Positions 1 through 8,439 are shown, counted from the stretch's first letter. The stretch is DNA of 64,000 nucleotides from Streptantibioticus ferralitis (GCF_029223525.1 NZ_JARHTQ010000032.1:19469-83468); one strand, 5' to 3'. The notes: generated by a model from the letters alone, not told the origin. Program-made: numbers and translations.

Positions 1-207
1 GGTCACGGCTTCATGCTGCACGGTCCGTCCTGCCCGCTGCTCGCCCCCGGCTCCTTCGGTCACCCCGGCCGGGGCGGCTCGCTCGGCTTCGCCGACCCCG
101 AAGCGGGCATCGGCTTCGGCTACGTCACCAACGGACTGCAGAAGTCCGTGACCGCCGATCCGCGCGCACAGGCTCTGGTCCGCGCCGTGAGGTCCTGCCT
201 ACGCTGA
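1..207 (+). CDS. Serine beta-lactamase/esterase family protein, C-terminal end only
   Basis: Only the last 68 codons are inside the window, in frame with the left edge; the stop is at 205-207. The visible stretch FGHPGRGGSLGFADPE followed by GFGYVTN matches the end of class C-like beta-lactamase/esterase proteins (EstB/LipE type). There an H-x-G motif takes the place of the K-T-G box of penicillin-binding enzymes, and the YVTN strand closes the active-site sheet. The catalytic S-x-x-K and Y-x-N elements would lie to the left of the window, so neither activity nor substrate (beta-lactam, short ester or peptide) can be judged. The frame stays open to the edge, so there is no sign of damage in the visible part. 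Confidence 0.75.
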   Translation, partial: GHGFMLHGPSCPLLAPGSFGHPGRGGSLGFADPEAGIGFGYVTNGLQKSVTADPRAQALVRAVRSCLR

Positions 208-211
208 GCGC

Positions 212-382
212 ATGACGCGATACGCCGGGTACGGGGTGCTGGTCACCGGCGCCGGACAGGGCATCGGCGAGGCCGTCGCACGTCGCTTCGCGGCCGGGTG
301 CCGGGGGCTTCGCCCCGGGCACCTTGTTCGGGGGCTGCGTCCCCGAGCCCCCGAGCTGACCGGGAGTTCGCGCCGGACCTGA
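212..382 (+). pseudogene. Remnant of a short-chain dehydrogenase/reductase gene, broken by GC-rich repeats
   Basis: An ATG four bases after the upstream stop opens a 56-codon frame. Its first 28 codons read as the start of a short-chain dehydrogenase: a beta strand followed by TGAGQGIGEAVARRF, the T-G-x-x-x-G-I-G dinucleotide-binding loop. After codon 28 the reading changes abruptly to GCRGLRPGHLVRGLRPR, which is the translation of GGGGCTTCGCCCC-type palindromes, and the frame stops at 380-382. No catalytic N-S-Y-K residues follow in any frame before the minus-strand gene. I read this as the 5' stump of a dehydrogenase whose body was lost at, or replaced by, the repeat block. It is unlikely to make a working enzyme. 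Confidence 0.7.
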
Positions 383-563
383 GTAGCCGCTGGGAGATTG
401 TCGATCTGCGGTCAGGCTTCGTCCTCGGGCTTGGGATCGCTCGCTGGGGGGCCGCGCCTCCAACGTCCCATCAGCTCTGGGGCTTTGCCTGGGGGCCGGG
501 CGGTCGTCCGGGGGCGAAGTCCCCGAACGCCCCTGTTCCGGGGCTTCGCCCCCGAAGCCCCGG
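298..563. repeat. Cluster of GC-rich short palindromes
   Basis: The stretch holds several imperfect copies of a palindromic unit of the form GGGGCTTCGCCCCxGG or GGGGGCTGCGTCCCC, for example at 303-320, 331-347, 519-535 and 539-555. They sit between the dehydrogenase stump and the stop codon of the penicillin-binding protein gene. Such units are common between streptomycete genes and can act as transcription terminators on either strand; the copy at 539-560 is well placed to end transcription of the minus-strand gene. No coding signal is seen here. Confidence 0.7.
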
Positions 564-2186
564 TCAGTTCGCGGAAAGCAGGGCCGCGACGATCTTTCCG
601 GCGAACTTGTAGCCCTCGCCGGTGTTCGGGACGACCGCGGCCGCTGCGACGTCGTCGCGGTAGGCGAGGAACCAGCTGTTGGGCTTGGTCTGGCCGTCCA
701 CCTCCGCCGTGCCGGTCTTGGCGCCCACGTCGCCGCTCAGCGTGCCCACGGTCGGCGCGGCGGTGCCCTGGCGCGCCGTGAGCACCATCATCGAGCGCAG
801 ATCCGCGTCGACCGACGAGGGCAACTGCTGCGGAGCCTGTGCGATCTGCCGGTTGTCGACCGAGACCGGGACGATCACCGGCTGGTGGAAGACCCCGGAC
901 CTGGCGGTGGCCGCGACCGACGCCATGTCCAGCGGGTTCACCTGCACCTGGCCCTGACCGATCATGGTCATCGCCTTCTCCGACCCGCTGCCCACCGGAA
1001 CCTTCCCGTCCCAGGACGGCACACCGGTCGACCAGCTGAGGCCGAGGCCGAACACGTCATGTGCCTCGTTCTCCACCGCGCCGTCGGGCAGCACGTTCGC
1101 CGTGGAGATGAACGCGGTGTTGCAGGAGGCCGCGAAGTCCTGGGCGAGCGTGGCCCTGTCGATCTGCATGCCCTCCACGTTGTGGAAGCTGCGCCCGCCG
1201 TAGGAGATGGTCTTCGGGCAGTCAAGCGGCGTACCGGGGGTGACCTTGCCGGTCGTCAGCAGGGTGGACGCGGTGATCACCTTGAAGGTGGAGCCGGGCG
1301 CGTAGGTGCCCATCATCGCCTTGTTGTAGCCGCCCGCCGGGTTGTCGGCGACGGCGAGCACGCCGCCGGTACTCGGCTGGATCGCGACCACCGCGGCGTC
1401 CGGGCCCTGTGTCGTGACCGCCTTCTCCGCCTGTGCCTGCAGGTTGGCGTCGATGGTGGTGCGCAGCGGCTTGCCCGGCTTGCCCTGGGAGAGCGGGTGC
1501 AGCGAGTCGCCCGCCTTGCCGTCGGCGCCCTTGACCCGGATGTCCATGCCCGGCGTGCCCTGCAGCGTGTTGCCGTACTTGGCCTGCAGCTCGGTGAGGA
1601 TCCCGGCCAGCGACGGGTACTTGGCGGCGGTCAGCACCTGGCCGTTGCGGTCGACGGCGGTGACCGGGGGCGGGGTGCTGGACGGCGCGGCCTCCAGCGT
1701 CTGCCCGGCGGCCAGTTTGGGGTGGAGCACCGCGGGAGTCCACTTGACCACCGGTTTGCCCGAAGGGTCCCGCACCACGGTCAGCGCCGAGTCGTAGTCC
1801 CACGTGGAGTCCTGCCCGTCGTACGAGACACCGGCCCGTACCGAGAACGGGACGCGCGCGCCGGTCGCGGGCTTGTCCGTCAGCGTCAACCGGCTGACGT
1901 GCAGATCACTTCGATAGGAGGTCAGTTCGGCGGTCGCCTGAGATCCGTTGTCCGTCAGCGCGGCGGCCTTGGCGACATCGCCGGACGCCCATGCGGTGAG
2001 GAAGTCATGTGCGGCGGTGCGTACTTCGGCCGCGGACGGGGGAGGGGTCACCTTCGGGGCGGGCACGGCGTCGGCGGCCGGCTTGCTCGACACGCTCCGG
2101 TACAGGTCATATCCACCGAAGCCGGCAGCCGCGACCACCACGGCGACCGCACCACCGATCACGACGCCCTTGGTCGCTCGCTGCAT
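564..2186 (-). CDS. Penicillin-binding protein, transpeptidase with NTF2-like N-terminal domain
   Basis: 540 residues. Cross-links peptidoglycan outside the membrane as a class B-type D,D-transpeptidase. Residues 7-23 form a single membrane anchor; 52-150 fit the NTF2-like (MecA_N) domain, 178-225 a short dimerisation-type region, and 240-540 the transpeptidase domain. All three active-site boxes are present: S-T-F-K at 299-302 (acyl-serine 299), S-C-N at 354-356 and K-T-G-T at 490-493. The ATG start at 2186 places the anchor right at the N terminus. The gene stands alone, with the mannosyltransferase gene 148 bases upstream on the same strand. The penicillin-binding module is a known family; the specific role (growth, sporulation or beta-lactam tolerance) cannot be read from sequence. 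Confidence 0.93.
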   Translation of the reverse strand: MQRATKGVVIGGAVAVVVAAAGFGGYDLYRSVSSKPAADAVPAPKVTPPPSAAEVRTAAHDFLTAWASGDVAKAAALTDNGSQATAELTSYRSDLHVSRLTLTDKPATGARVPFSVRAGVSYDGQDSTWDYDSALTVVRDPSGKPVVKWTPAVLHPKLAAGQTLEAAPSSTPPPVTAVDRNGQVLTAAKYPSLAGILTELQAKYGNTLQGTPGMDIRVKGADGKAGDSLHPLSQGKPGKPLRTTIDANLQAQAEKAVTTQGPDAAVVAIQPSTGGVLAVADNPAGGYNKAMMGTYAPGSTFKVITASTLLTTGKVTPGTPLDCPKTISYGGRSFHNVEGMQIDRATLAQDFAASCNTAFISTANVLPDGAVENEAHDVFGLGLSWSTGVPSWDGKVPVGSGSEKAMTMIGQGQVQVNPLDMASVAATARSGVFHQPVIVPVSVDNRQIAQAPQQLPSSVDADLRSMMVLTARQGTAAPTVGTLSGDVGAKTGTAEVDGQTKPNSWFLAYRDDVAAAAVVPNTGEGYKFAGKIVAALLSAN

Positions 2187-2334
2187 GTGTCCCTCCCCAA
2201 CTCATCGCCTCCGCACCGACCGTCGAGGAGCGTGACGCGGGGGCACTCTATGGCACAGATGTGTCCAAGGGGTCAAGATTCCACAACTGGACGCAATCAC
2301 TGCGTCATGCTCGGGCCGAAACCCGCCAGATCCA

Positions 2335-4074
2335 TCAGATCCAGGTATCCAGCCACATCCGGGCCCGCCAGGCGTCCATCGGGATCGTCATACCGGTGTA
2401 GACCGGGAAGAAGTAGATGAAGTTCCAGACGATCAGCAGGACGAGCGTGCCCGCGCCCACCGCGCCCCACATCCGCCGTCGTTCGGTCGCACCGGCCGGG
2501 CCCAGCATCGCGCCCACCATCATGGCGACCGCCAGGCACAGGAACGGTACGAACACCACCGCGTAGAACAGGAAGATGGTCCGTTCCTGGTAGTTGAACC
2601 ACGGCAGGTATCCCGCCGCGACCCCGCACAGGATCGCACCGGCCCGCCAGTCGCGCCGCAACGCCCAGCGGAACAGCAGGAAGAGCAGCGCCAAGCAAGC
2701 CGCCCACCACAGCAGCGGAGTGCCCAGCGCCAGTACCTCACGGGCACAGCCGCCGGGGGCCGTACAACCGCTCTGCCCGCGCTTGGGCGACTCGTAGAAG
2801 TACGACACCGGGCGGCCCAGCACCAGCCAACTCCACGGGTTGGACTGGTAGGTGTGCGGCTGGGTCAGATGGATGTTGAAGTCGTACACCTGGTGCTGGT
2901 AATGCCACAGGGAGCGCAGTGGAGCCGGGATCCACGACCAGGTGCCGCCGCGGCCGTCCGCCCAGTGCCGGAAGTAGCCGTTGTCCGTGGCGAACCAGCC
3001 GCTCCACGAGGCGAGATAGGTGGCCAGGGCCACCGGCACCAAGGACAGGAACGCCGGGCTCGCGTCGCGCCGCAGCATCGCCCGGAACGGGTGCGGGGCA
3101 CCCGCCGCCCGGCGCGCACCGGCGTCCCACAGCACCGCCATGATCCCGAACGCCGCCAGATACGGCGCGCCGTTCCACTTCGTGGCGCAGGCCAGGCCCA
3201 GCAGTACGCCCGCCGCGATCCGCCACGGCCGCCAGCCGAGCCGGGTGCCGGCCGCGGCCCGCGCGTCCGGGCGGCCGTCCTCCGGCAGTGCGGCCGCCAA
3301 CCGGGCCCGCGAGGCGTCCCGGTCGATCAGCAGCGCGCCGAACGCCGCCAGCACCCAGAACATCACGATCAGGTCGAGCAGCGAGGTGCGGCTCATCACG
3401 AACTGCAGCCCGTCCACCGCCATCAGGCCACCGGCCAGGCAGCCCAGGGCGGTCGACCGGAGTAGCCGCCGCCCGATCCGGCAGAGCATGAACACGGCCA
3501 GCGTCCCCAGCACCGCCACCGAGAAGCGCCAGCCGAACGGGGTCAGCCCGAAGAGCCACTCGCCGAGCGCGATCACCCACTTGCCCATGGGCGGGTGCAC
3601 CACGTACGACGGGTCGACGCCCAGCGGAATGCGCTGTGGGTGGCCGAGGATCAGCTGGTTGGCGTTGTCGGGCCAGGCGCCCTCATAGCCGTGCTGGAGA
3701 AGCGCCCACGCGTCCTTGGCGTAGTACGTCTCGTCGAATATCACCGCACGCGGGCTGCCGAGGTGCCAGAAGCGGAGCGCTCCCGCCAGCAGCGCGACGA
3801 GCAGCGGTCCGGCCCAGCCGGACCAACGGGCCAGCCGGTCCGCTACCGCGGGGGTGAGCCCGACGGCCTGCCAGACCCTGGTCCGCGGTGCGGGGAAAGG
3901 GGCGATCAGGCGTTCGCGGGCGGTCCGCTGCCCGGCCCCGGCGTAGCCGAACCGGCGCAGGCGCTGCGCCCACGGGTTCGGTGCCTCGGGCGCGGGAGTC
4001 GCCCCCGCGGGAGGTGCGGCGTCAGTCGCGGTGTCACTGCTCACCGAGCCATCGTAGGGAACCGTTCCGCTCAC
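2335..4074 (-). CDS. pmt: Protein O-mannosyltransferase (dolichyl/polyprenyl-phosphate-mannose-protein, GT39)
   Basis: 579 residues, an integral membrane glycosyltransferase that moves mannose from polyprenyl-phosphate-mannose onto Ser/Thr of exported proteins. After a roughly 85-residue Pro/Ala-rich cytoplasmic head come about ten hydrophobic segments. The first extracytoplasmic loop carries IFDETYYAKDAW (Asp114-Glu115), the family's catalytic acidic pair, and HPPMGKW follows. In Streptomyces this enzyme serves phage phiC31 receptor glycosylation and cell-envelope glycoproteins, which is family knowledge rather than something seen here. Two GTG codons could start it: 4074, or ten codons later at 4044 (SSDTATDAAPP). 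Neither has a clear ribosome binding site. It is divergent from rsmI across 299 bases, in which I see no other gene. Confidence 0.92.
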   Translation of the reverse strand: MSGTVPYDGSVSSDTATDAAPPAGATPAPEAPNPWAQRLRRFGYAGAGQRTARERLIAPFPAPRTRVWQAVGLTPAVADRLARWSGWAGPLLVALLAGALRFWHLGSPRAVIFDETYYAKDAWALLQHGYEGAWPDNANQLILGHPQRIPLGVDPSYVVHPPMGKWVIALGEWLFGLTPFGWRFSVAVLGTLAVFMLCRIGRRLLRSTALGCLAGGLMAVDGLQFVMSRTSLLDLIVMFWVLAAFGALLIDRDASRARLAAALPEDGRPDARAAAGTRLGWRPWRIAAGVLLGLACATKWNGAPYLAAFGIMAVLWDAGARRAAGAPHPFRAMLRRDASPAFLSLVPVALATYLASWSGWFATDNGYFRHWADGRGGTWSWIPAPLRSLWHYQHQVYDFNIHLTQPHTYQSNPWSWLVLGRPVSYFYESPKRGQSGCTAPGGCAREVLALGTPLLWWAACLALLFLLFRWALRRDWRAGAILCGVAAGYLPWFNYQERTIFLFYAVVFVPFLCLAVAMMVGAMLGPAGATERRRMWGAVGAGTLVLLIVWNFIYFFPVYTGMTIPMDAWRARMWLDTWI

Positions 4075-4373
4075 GCTGGTGTCGCCGTTCGGGGAAATCG
4101 CCGTCCCGCCCGCCCCTTACCGGGACCTTTCGGGCGCCGGGGAGCTCGCCCGGCGTCGGGGCGATTGCCCGCCCGTCCACCCGTAACCGCCGGTCTTCGC
4201 GTGCCCTCGCGCCTGGTCGGCTTGGCTGCGCCGGGTTTCCGCGCTGCGGATGTGTTCGGAGGGATGGCCCGCCCTCCGCCGGTTGCCGCTGCCTTCGGGG
4301 TCGGTCGGTCTGTCACGGCGGTGGAAAACCCCGGGCGCCGGGGTGCGGGCTCGGGTAGGGGACACTGGTCGGC

Positions 4374-5219
4374 GTGAGCGGAACCCTCGTACTGGCCGGA
4401 ACCCCGATCGGCGACCCGGAAGACGCGCCCCCGCGCCTGTCGGCGGAGCTGGTGGCGGCCGATGTGATCGCGGCGGAGGACACCCGGCGGCTGCGCCGCC
4501 TGACGGCCGCGCTCGGGGTGACCCCGGCCGGGCGGGTGGTCTCGTACTTCGAGGGCAACGAAAGCGCCCGCACCCCGGAACTGGTCGAGGCGCTCGCCGG
4601 GGGCAGCCGGGTGCTGCTGGTCACCGACGCCGGAATGCCGTCGGTCTCCGACCCCGGCTACCGCCTGGTGGCGGCGGCGGTCGAGCACGACATCCGGGTG
4701 ACGGCCGTGCCCGGGCCGTCGGCCGTCCTCACCGCGCTGGCGCTGTCCGGCCTGCCGGTGGACCGCTTCTGCTTCGAGGGCTTCCTTCCGCGCAAGACCG
4801 GCGAGCGCCTGACCCGGCTGCGGGAGGTCGCGGACGAACGCCGCACGCTGGTGTACTTCGAGGCCCCGCACCGCCTGGACGACACCCTCACCGCGATGGC
4901 GGAGGTCTTCGGCGCGGACCGCCGCGCCGCGGTCTGCCGCGAGCTGACCAAGACCTACGAGGAGGTCAAGCGCGGTCCGCTGAAGGACCTGGCGGCCTGG
5001 GCGGCCGAGGGCGTACGCGGCGAGATCACCGTGGTCGTCGAGGGCGCCCCGGCGGTGCCCCCGCAGGCGCTGGAACCGGCCGAGCTCGCCCGCCGGGTCG
5101 CGGTCCGGGAGTCCGCGGGCGAAGCCCGCAAGGCCGCCATCGCGGCCGTCGCCGCCGAGGCCGGAGTGCCGAAGCGCCAGGTGTTCGACGCCGTCGTGGC
5201 CGCCAAAACCGCCCGCTGA
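4374..5219 (+). CDS. rsmI: 16S rRNA (cytidine1402-2'-O)-methyltransferase RsmI
   Basis: 281 residues; a tetrapyrrole-methylase-fold enzyme using S-adenosylmethionine to methylate the ribose of C1402 in 16S rRNA, tuning the ribosomal P site. The opening LVLAGTPIGDPEDAPPR corresponds to the family's V-A-T-P-I-G-N-L-x-D motif, and AAEDTRRLRRL and TDAGMPSVSDPG follow at the expected distances. The conserved VPGPSA and the F-E-G-F-L-P-R motif are present. The GTG at 4374 is the first start in frame with the family N terminus. It is divergent from the mannosyltransferase gene. The only oddity is a slightly degenerate GDPEDAP in place of the usual GNLEDI-type loop. Confidence 0.95.
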   Translation: MSGTLVLAGTPIGDPEDAPPRLSAELVAADVIAAEDTRRLRRLTAALGVTPAGRVVSYFEGNESARTPELVEALAGGSRVLLVTDAGMPSVSDPGYRLVAAAVEHDIRVTAVPGPSAVLTALALSGLPVDRFCFEGFLPRKTGERLTRLREVADERRTLVYFEAPHRLDDTLTAMAEVFGADRRAAVCRELTKTYEEVKRGPLKDLAAWAAEGVRGEITVVVEGAPAVPPQALEPAELARRVAVRESAGEARKAAIAAVAAEAGVPKRQVFDAVVAAKTAR

Positions 5220-5250
5220 CCAGCGCCCCCGGCAGCCCGTCACAAGTCGC

Positions 5251-5279
5251 GGTAAAGGTCTAACGTGGACGGGTAAAGG
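5251..5279 (+). promoter_or_regulatory. Pair of GGTAAAGG direct repeats upstream of the zinc-ribbon gene
   Basis: The octamer GGTAAAGG occurs at 5251-5258 and again at 5272-5279, 21 bases apart, which is two turns of the helix. The pair lies about 155 bases ahead of the zinc-ribbon gene start and upstream of two hairpins. The spacing is what one expects for a dimeric or tandem DNA-binding protein next to a promoter, but no factor can be named and chance is not excluded. Confidence 0.35.
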
Positions 5280-5281
5280 CG

Positions 5282-5414
5282 CTGTGGCGAAAGCGTCGGC
5301 CACAGCCCACAAACAGCCCAAATCTGGCTCAAGAGACGGGAACCACTGCTGCGCCGCGCCATCGAGAGGCGTTCGCTGGTAGTGGGAAAGTCCCGCTCCG
5401 GACACCTTGTCCGG
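5282..5414 (+). other. Structured 5' leader candidate of the zinc-ribbon gene
   Basis: Between rsmI and the next gene the sequence folds readily. GCTGTGGC at 5282-5289 pairs perfectly with GCCACAGC about ten bases later, and CCGGACA at 5398-5404 pairs with TGTCCGG at 5408-5414, only nine bases before the ribosome binding site at 5423-5427. CCACT/AGTGG and CGCC/GGCG can form further stems between them. The layout (promoter-proximal repeats, multi-stem leader, hairpin next to the ribosome binding site) resembles a regulatory leader RNA. I cannot match it to a known riboswitch class. Confidence 0.4.
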
Positions 5415-5432
5415 AGGGCATCAGGAGCTGCC

Positions 5433-5915
5433 ATGAGCGAGGCCATCGGCACCCCGTACGGAGACCCCGCCCCCGGCTCGGCGTCGGCCGAGACCGTTCA
5501 CGAGGCCTATGCGTTCGCGTGCTTGCGCTGCGGGCACGGATGGGAGCAGTCGTACGACATAGTGCACACCACCGACGAGACCGGTCGGACGACCGTCACC
5601 TACTACGACGCGGGTCATGCGCGAGTGCCCTCGCCGCTGACCCGACCGGTATGCCAGAACTGCGGCGGCCACACGGTCCGCATCATGCGGTCCGGGCGGG
5701 TGTCCGTCGCCCGCCGCTGGGATCCGATGATCCTGCCGTTCCCCGAGCAGTACGGGGCCGTCTCCGAGCGGCACGACGCCGCCTACGAAAGCGGTGGGCC
5801 CGACCAGGGTGCGTCCGGCGACTCGGCGGCCAAGCCGCGCCACCACTGGAGCCTCGCGGACCTCTTCCACCTCTTCCATCGCGGCCACGGCCGCGACCGG
5901 GACCGCGCGGCCTGA
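5433..5915 (+). CDS. Zinc-ribbon protein of unknown function
   Basis: 160 residues when started at the ATG at 5433, chosen because AGGAG lies six bases upstream; an in-frame ATG at 5382 has no ribosome binding site and lies inside the putative leader. The first half contains CLRCGHGW and, about 50 residues later, CQNCGG, a four-cysteine zinc ribbon, with a Tyr/Thr-rich strand region between. The tail is charged and His/Arg-rich. No catalytic motif is visible. It lies between rsmI and the TatD hydrolase on the same strand but has its own long leader, so it is probably transcribed alone. Similar small zinc-ribbon proteins are annotated as hypothetical in Streptomyces. Function unknown. Confidence 0.75.
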   Translation: MSEAIGTPYGDPAPGSASAETVHEAYAFACLRCGHGWEQSYDIVHTTDETGRTTVTYYDAGHARVPSPLTRPVCQNCGGHTVRIMRSGRVSVARRWDPMILPFPEQYGAVSERHDAAYESGGPDQGASGDSAAKPRHHWSLADLFHLFHRGHGRDRDRAA

Positions 5916-5972
5916 TCCGGTCGGCCACTCCCGCGTACCGCCCCCGGACACGGCGTCCGTAGACTCCGGGGC

Positions 5973-6869
5973 ATGGCGGCACAAGGATCCCCCAAGCAGG
6001 ACAAGGCGGCGGCTCCGCCGCTCCCGGAGCCGTTGCGGGTACCGGTCGCCGATTCGCACACCCACCTGGACATGCAGGACGGCACGGTCGAGGAGGCCCT
6101 GGCCAAGGCCGCCTCGGTCGGTGTCACCACCCTGGTACAGGTCGGCTGCGACCTCGCCGGATCGCGCTGGGCGGCCGAAACCGCGGCCGCCCACGAGAGC
6201 GTGCACGCCACCGTGGCGCTGCACCCCAACGAGGCGCCGCGCATCGTCCACGGGGACCCGGACGGCTGGTCCCGGCAGGGCGCCAGGCAACCGGGCGGCC
6301 TCGCCGCCCTTGACGCGGCGCTGGAGGAGATCGCGGCGCTCGCCGCGCTCCCGCAGGTGCGCGGGGTCGGCGAGACCGGGCTCGACTACTTCCGTACCGG
6401 CCCCGACGGCGTCGAGGCGCAGACGTACTCCTTCCGCCGGCACGTCGAGATCGCCAAGCGGTACGACAAGGCGCTGGTCATCCACGATCGCGAGGCGCAC
6501 GCGGACGTCCTGCGGGTGCTTGCGGAGGAGGGCGCTCCGCGGATCGTGGTCTTCCACTGCTACTCGGGCGACGCGCAGATGGCCAAGGTCTGTGCCGAGG
6601 CCGGGTACTACATGTCCTTCGCGGGCAACGTCACCTTCAAGTCCGCGCAGCCGCTGCGCGACGCGCTGGCGGTCGCACCGCTCGACCTGCTGCTCGTGGA
6701 GACCGACGCGCCGTTCCTCACCCCTGCGCCGTACCGGGGGCGGCCCAACGCGCCGTATCTGGTTCCGGTGACGCTGCGGGCGATGGCGGCGGCCAAGGGC
6801 GTCGACGAGGACGAGCTGGCCGCGGCCATCGGCGCCAACACCGCGCGGGCGTTCGGCTATGCGCCGTAA
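5973..6869 (+). CDS. TatD-family metal-dependent hydrolase/DNase
   Basis: 298 residues, a TIM-barrel metal hydrolase of the TatD family, whose studied members are 3'-5' DNases acting in DNA repair or degradation. The metal motif DSHTHLD is at 27-33 (His29, His31). VALHPNEAPR, then GETGLDYF with the bridging acidic residue, VFHCYSGD, and ETDAPFLTP near the C terminus follow in family order. The ATG at 5973 starts it 57 bases after the zinc-ribbon gene. It precedes rpfB, rsmA and ispE, the same neighbours as in M. tuberculosis, so it is the orthologous copy. Relative to most TatD proteins there is a 20-residue hydrophilic head. Confidence 0.93.
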   Translation: MAAQGSPKQDKAAAPPLPEPLRVPVADSHTHLDMQDGTVEEALAKAASVGVTTLVQVGCDLAGSRWAAETAAAHESVHATVALHPNEAPRIVHGDPDGWSRQGARQPGGLAALDAALEEIAALAALPQVRGVGETGLDYFRTGPDGVEAQTYSFRRHVEIAKRYDKALVIHDREAHADVLRVLAEEGAPRIVVFHCYSGDAQMAKVCAEAGYYMSFAGNVTFKSAQPLRDALAVAPLDLLLVETDAPFLTPAPYRGRPNAPYLVPVTLRAMAAAKGVDEDELAAAIGANTARAFGYAP

Positions 6870-6917
6870 TTTTCCCGAACTTCCCCGATTTTCACTACAC
6901 GGGGTGACATAGCCGCT

Positions 6918-6947
6918 TTGGAGAGTGGCGACGGTGTTCGCTAGGGT
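6918..6947 (+). promoter_or_regulatory. Possible housekeeping promoter of rpfB
   Basis: TTGGAG at 6918-6923 and TAGGGT at 6942-6947 are 18 bases apart, an acceptable fit to the vegetative streptomycete promoter pattern, about 40 bases ahead of the GTG start of the rpf gene. The assignment rests only on pattern and position. Confidence 0.35.
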
Positions 6948-6988
6948 CCTCCTCCCGACAACGGGGGAGCCGGACCTGTGGAGTCGTC

Positions 6989-8344
6989 GTGAGCAGTTCG
7001 CAGGGCAGTCATCGAGGGGGCCGCGGCACCCGCGTCGCACCCCGGCCCGCACCGCCGTTCGCTGATTCCGCGGGCGGCACCGCGACCGCCGTGCTCCCGC
7101 GCCAGTCCGCCCACCAGGCCGCGCCCCCGCCGCCCTACCCGCCCCCGTACGAGGGAACTCGCGCGGCCGCCCGGCAGAGCCGCAAGGCCGCCTCCGGCCG
7201 GACCGTGCGCCAGGGCACCCGAAAGGCGGGGCGGGGCAGACGCGCGGTGCGACCGGATCCGCTGCGCCAGCTGCTGCCGCGGGCCCTGGTGGTCGCCTTC
7301 CTCGCCGGGGGCACCAGCGCGTACCTGTCCGGTGAGAAGGACGTCGAACTCACCGTCGACGGCACCCCGCGCACCCTGCACACCTTCGCCGGCGACGTGC
7401 CGGAACTCCTGCGGCGGCAGCACATCCCGGTCGGCGACCACGACATCGTCGCCCCGGCCCCGGACGCCGGACTGCACGACGGTGACGATGTCGCCGTGCG
7501 CTACGGCCGCCCCATCGCCCTCACCCTCGACGGGCAGCCGCACCGGGTGTGGACCACCGCCCGCACGGTCGACGAGGCGCTGCGGCAACTCGGGGTACGG
7601 GCCGAAGGGGCCCATCTGTCCGCCTCCCGAGACGCGGCGATCGGCCGGGCGGGCCTGCGGCTCGACGTACGCACCGAGCGGACCGTGACGTTCCTTGCGG
7701 ACGGCAGGGAGCACACCGTCCGCACCAACGCCGCCACCGTGCGCCAGGCGGCATCCGAGGCGGGCATCGTCTTCGGCGCCCAGGACACCACCTCCGTCGA
7801 CCCGGGCAGCTATCCGCGCGACGGTCAGACCGTCTCCGTCATGCGCATCACCGGCAGCACCCAGGTCCGCGAGGAGCCGATCCCGTTCCACACCGTCAGG
7901 CAGCCGGACCCGACGCAGTTCAAGGGCACCGAGGTGGTGGTGATCCCCGGTGAGGTCGGCGTGCGCCAGGTCACCTACGAGCAGCGGACCGTCAACGGCG
8001 TCAAGGGCAGGCCGCGGCGGACCGCCGCCCGGGTGCTGAAGGAACCCATCGACGAGGTCATCGCCGTCGGCACCAGGGCGCGGCCCGGCTCCGTCGCCGG
8101 AGCCGACGGCCTCAACTGGTCGGGCCTCGCCCGCTGCGAGGCGGGCGGGCGGCCGAACGCCGTCGACCCGTCCGGCACCTACGGCGGCCTCTACCAGTTC
8201 GACACCCGCACCTGGCACGCCCTCGGCGGCACGGGTCGGCCGCAGGACGCCCCAGCGGCCGAGCAGACCTACCGCGCCAAGAAGCTGTACGTGCGACGCG
8301 GTGCCAGCCCCTGGCCGGTGTGCGGGCGCAAGCTGATGTCCTAG
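6989..8344 (+). CDS. rpfB: Resuscitation-promoting factor with DUF348, G5 and Rpf domains
   Basis: 451 residues. A muralytic enzyme that cleaves peptidoglycan outside the cell and helps dormant cells or spores resume growth. A 90-residue basic/Pro-rich cytoplasmic head is followed by one membrane segment (about 96-113), DUF348 repeats between about 115 and 290, a G5 domain (about 295-362) and the C-terminal Rpf lysozyme-like domain from 375, with LARCEAGG holding the catalytic glutamate 384. The GTG at 6989 is used. The architecture and neighbours (tatD before, rsmA and ispE after) equal M. tuberculosis rpfB; I recall the S. coelicolor orthologue being numbered RpfC. Unlike the two Rpf proteins near 55 kb it has no LysM domain and is membrane-anchored. 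Confidence 0.93.
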   Translation: MSSSQGSHRGGRGTRVAPRPAPPFADSAGGTATAVLPRQSAHQAAPPPPYPPPYEGTRAAARQSRKAASGRTVRQGTRKAGRGRRAVRPDPLRQLLPRALVVAFLAGGTSAYLSGEKDVELTVDGTPRTLHTFAGDVPELLRRQHIPVGDHDIVAPAPDAGLHDGDDVAVRYGRPIALTLDGQPHRVWTTARTVDEALRQLGVRAEGAHLSASRDAAIGRAGLRLDVRTERTVTFLADGREHTVRTNAATVRQAASEAGIVFGAQDTTSVDPGSYPRDGQTVSVMRITGSTQVREEPIPFHTVRQPDPTQFKGTEVVVIPGEVGVRQVTYEQRTVNGVKGRPRRTAARVLKEPIDEVIAVGTRARPGSVAGADGLNWSGLARCEAGGRPNAVDPSGTYGGLYQFDTRTWHALGGTGRPQDAPAAEQTYRAKKLYVRRGASPWPVCGRKLMS

Positions 8345-8369
8345 CCGGGCGGGTCCTGGCGGGGTTGCG

Positions 8370-8439
8370 ACCGGTTCGACACGCCGGTCGACGCCGTCGT
8401 TGCCCGCGGCAGCGGGCAACCACGGCGTCGGGAACCGGT
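8370..8439 (+). terminator. Long hairpin between rpfB and rsmA
   Basis: Nested inverted repeats: CGACGCCGT at 8389-8397 with ACGGCGTCG at 8422-8430, TTGCCCGC with GCGGGCAA inside it, and an outer ACCGGTT/AACCGGT pair at 8370-8376 and 8433-8439. The inner arms leave a loop of only four bases. No T-run follows, as is usual for streptomycete terminators. It probably ends rpfB transcription, so rsmA likely has its own promoter. Confidence 0.6.

Noticed and set aside
885..2420. Long plus-strand open frame opposite the penicillin-binding protein
   Set aside because: Arg/Gly/Pro-rich composition and exact antisense position show it is a GC-frame shadow; the minus-strand protein has all catalytic motifs.
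6870..6988. c-di-AMP riboswitch in front of rpfB
   Set aside because: The leader is only about 120 bases and lacks the GGGGGACCCA and CCCGAACCCGACAGC blocks seen before rpfA.
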